This document shows, piece after piece, positions 62,656 to 64,000 of a stretch of DNA of 64,000 bases. Made by a program: the position numbers and the translations under genes. Within the stretch, counting starts at the first letter, position 1; each line of letters opens with the position of its first letter. The notes under the pieces were generated by a model, which did not search any database, had not been told where the DNA came from, and saw only the letters and a list, made by a program, of their open reading frames with translations. This stretch comes from Lacticaseibacillus rhamnosus (GTDB lineage: Bacteria; Bacillota; Bacilli; Lactobacillales; Lactobacillaceae): contig NZ_LR134331.1 of assembly GCF_900636965.1 (NCBI RefSeq), positions 2,108,001-2,172,000 on the forward strand. Direction: 5' to 3'.

Positions 62656-62778
62656 CTATAACGCGCTCCCCAGCGCAGAAGTCTGCGTGTAAGGACCTTA
62701 AGCGCAATGGCCAAAGACCGGGCCATCGCGCTTAAGGCCGCTTACACTCCGACTTCTAACCGCGCTGGCTCGCGCTCA
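62656..62778 (+). repeat. ~120-bp palindromic repeat, full copy with near-perfect arms
   Basis: Closest to the family consensus: starts with ATAACGCGCTCCCCAGCGC and ends CGCGCTGGCTCGCGCTCA. The inner arms CTTAAGCGCAATGGCC and GGCCATCGCGCTTAAG pair almost completely. It lies between the fatty acid operon promoter region and the 3' end of the hydrolase gene. Confidence 0.82.
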
Positions 62779-62781
62779 CAT

Positions 62782-62817
62782 AAAAACGGCCATCCGCCTT
62801 GGGATAGCCGCTTTTTC
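62782..62817. terminator. Terminator after the hydrolase gene, bidirectional
   Basis: AAAAACGGCCATCC pairs with GGGATAGCCG and TTTTT with one mismatch. It sits 30 bases past the hydrolase stop. Confidence 0.82.
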
Positions 62818-62846
62818 GATTTAAGTTCGGTTAAGTCTTTTTACCG

Positions 62847-63833
62847 CTAATGGCGGCTGACGGCAGCGCGTAGTTCACTGTCTTTTAGTTTCAGCCGCAC
62901 AATGGTTCCGACTTTTTCCGGGTCATCTATCCACGGTTCATGGCCCGCACCGTTGATCGTTGTTAATTCACCATGCTGGACGACAGCGGCGATCTCCTGA
63001 CCCAATTCAGGGTTGGCAAATGGGTCGTTGGTTCCCCAGATTAAACTCATGGGTACCGTTAGCTGCCGTAAATACCGTTCCGGCAAGACGTTGGATTCTT
63101 TTGACCGATACATGCTGCGTAATAACGACAAGCTGGTTAATTGATAATGCGGTAAATGTGTAAACGCATGAACACAATCAGCAAAGCTTTGCGGCAGTGC
63201 GCTCACGGCGGCCGGATCTGTCCCCATGCGATGAAGCGGTCCCCAGGCGCGCTTGGCTGATTTCGGGATCTGGCGTTTCATAAACCAGCGACTCAAGACC
63301 GGATTTAAGGCCGGTTTTAACGGTGCCGGTGTACTGGTCATCAGCATCCGGCCCGGATTGCCTAGCAAAATGAGCTGATCCACTCGTTCCGGATAAGGCA
63401 GTGCAAACCAGGTTGCCCAGTGTGCGGCCAGCGAGTGGGCAATGATCGGCACTGTTTTCAAATCAAGCTGATCCATGACTTGGCCGATCAATTCAACCGC
63501 AAAGTCATGCACCTTGACCTGTTCGTAATCAAAGCCGTCACTTAACCCACTGCCTGGTAGTGCGAGCACAAATAGATGATAACCAGCTAATTGCGGCAAC
63601 AATGGCGCTAATTCATACGGATCGCCGGTATTGCCAGGGATCATGAGTACCGGATCCCCGTGACCAAATTCTAAGACGCGGACACGCAAATTTGCTTCTG
63701 CTGACTCCGTGGGTGCGATTTTAAGCCATCGCGTTTTCGGTTTTAAGTGAAAATCAAGCCAAAGTTGATTCTCCGCATTACGCGCCGCCTGAAAAGCAAC
63801 CGAATCATGTTCAAGAATGGGTTGCGTCACCAA
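62847..63833 (-). CDS. Alpha/beta hydrolase
   Basis: The 328-residue protein has the alpha/beta hydrolase fold: oxyanion region VLMIPGNTGDPYEL, the nucleophile elbow IIAHSLAAH with the catalytic Ser, an acid near VPMSLIWGTNDPFANPEL, and the catalytic His in INGAGHEPW. A lid segment spans about 190-260. Substrates of such proteins cannot be told from sequence. The start is TTG or the adjacent GTG, with AAGGAGG upstream. It lies 43 bases from a truncated upstream gene and could form an operon with it. Confidence 0.87.
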   Translation of the reverse strand: MVTQPILEHDSVAFQAARNAENQLWLDFHLKPKTRWLKIAPTESAEANLRVRVLEFGHGDPVLMIPGNTGDPYELAPLLPQLAGYHLFVLALPGSGLSDGFDYEQVKVHDFAVELIGQVMDQLDLKTVPIIAHSLAAHWATWFALPYPERVDQLILLGNPGRMLMTSTPAPLKPALNPVLSRWFMKRQIPKSAKRAWGPLHRMGTDPAAVSALPQSFADCVHAFTHLPHYQLTSLSLLRSMYRSKESNVLPERYLRQLTVPMSLIWGTNDPFANPELGQEIAAVVQHGELTTINGAGHEPWIDDPEKVGTIVRLKLKDSELRAAVSRH

Positions 63834-63876
63834 TCAATTCCTCCTTTTTAATCCTATCCCTCAATTAGCGACTTAA

Positions 63877-64000
63877 CTAAGCTGTCAGGCCATTCGTCAT
63901 GGACGCTTGATAAATCGCTTTGACGTCTTCTTCAGATAATGGCACATACGCGCGGGTTTCCAGACTGGCATTGGCCACAGCCGCTGTTGCCATCGCGTCA
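63877..64000 (-). CDS. C-terminal end of a gene cut by the window, possibly a Gfo/Idh/MocA oxidoreductase
   Basis: The open minus-strand frame ends at TAG (63877-63879) and encodes about 41 residues: a DAMATAAVANASLET segment followed by RAYVPLSEEDVKAIY. The helical DAxxTxxVxxAxLE pattern near the end resembles the C-termini of Gfo/Idh/MocA sugar dehydrogenases. Too little is visible to be sure. Confidence 0.6.
   Translation of the reverse strand, partial: DAMATAAVANASLETRAYVPLSEEDVKAIYQASMTNGLTA

Noticed and set aside
62440-62661. Plus-strand frame of 73 codons upstream of the fatty acid operon
   Set aside because: Weak start and its end lies in a repeat element; no recognised pattern.

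Overview
The window looks like chromosomal DNA of a Lacticaseibacillus (casei/paracasei/rhamnosus group) or a close relative. The basis is the moderate GC content, the gene families (FabK/FabT-type fatty acid operon, lactose/cellobiose-class PTS, ScrA/ScrB sucrose genes, WxL-like and LPXTG surface proteins), strong AAGGAGG ribosome binding sites and frequent TTG starts. This is judged from protein families; no database was searched. No rRNA, tRNA or CRISPR array was found.

Layout. 1-1.3 kb: the start of an MFS transporter (cut by the window edge) and efp. 1.7-4.7 kb: lutCBA lactate utilisation operon with a candidate cre site. 5-5.7 kb: a protein with one EF-hand-like loop. 5.8-9.5 kb: PTS operon with IIC, an unlisted 54-residue membrane peptide, a DUF3284 protein, a DUF871/MupG-type protein and IIA. 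It is divergent from an alpha-galactosidase gene (10.0-12.3 kb). 12.3-17.3 kb: yaaA, a zinc-finger/LuxR-HTH protein, a frameshifted recD2 and an unknown gene. 17.9-23.1 kb: a WxL-like secreted protein, a sugar kinase and a large LPXTG phosphodiester glycosidase. 24-28.2 kb: permease, DUF917 and hydantoinase-like operon. 29.5-37.8 kb: type I restriction-modification locus with an active hsdS, an oppositely oriented silent hsdS and a tyrosine recombinase between them, built for DNA inversion. 38-42.4 kb: an AbrB-membrane fusion and a YhgE/Pip membrane protein. 42.6-49.1 kb: sucrose locus (scrB; scrR, GH13 glucosidase, scrA) with ScrR operators and cre. 49.5-51.7 kb: NmrA-type oxidoreductase and cfa. 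51.8-62.2 kb: a complete type II fatty acid synthesis operon, in transcription order fabZ-like, fabT, fabH, acpP, fabK, fabD, fabG, fabF, accB, fabZ, accC, accD, accA, with FabT boxes on two promoters. 62.8-64 kb: an alpha/beta hydrolase and a truncated gene.

Two families of dispersed structured repeats run through the window. One is a roughly 120-bp long-hairpin element with seven full, partial or collapsed copies (586, 9784, 9907, 17849, 52611, 52727, 62656). One of these overlaps the stop codon of accD. The other is a roughly 220-bp multi-hairpin element with two copies (1328 and 19958). The most notable observations are the hsdS inversion system, the two repeat families, a FabZ-like protein lacking the catalytic histidine at the head of the fatty acid operon, the recD2 frameshift, a WxL domain without its tryptophans, and a 15-nt perfect complement to the 16S rRNA 3' end with no clear gene behind it.
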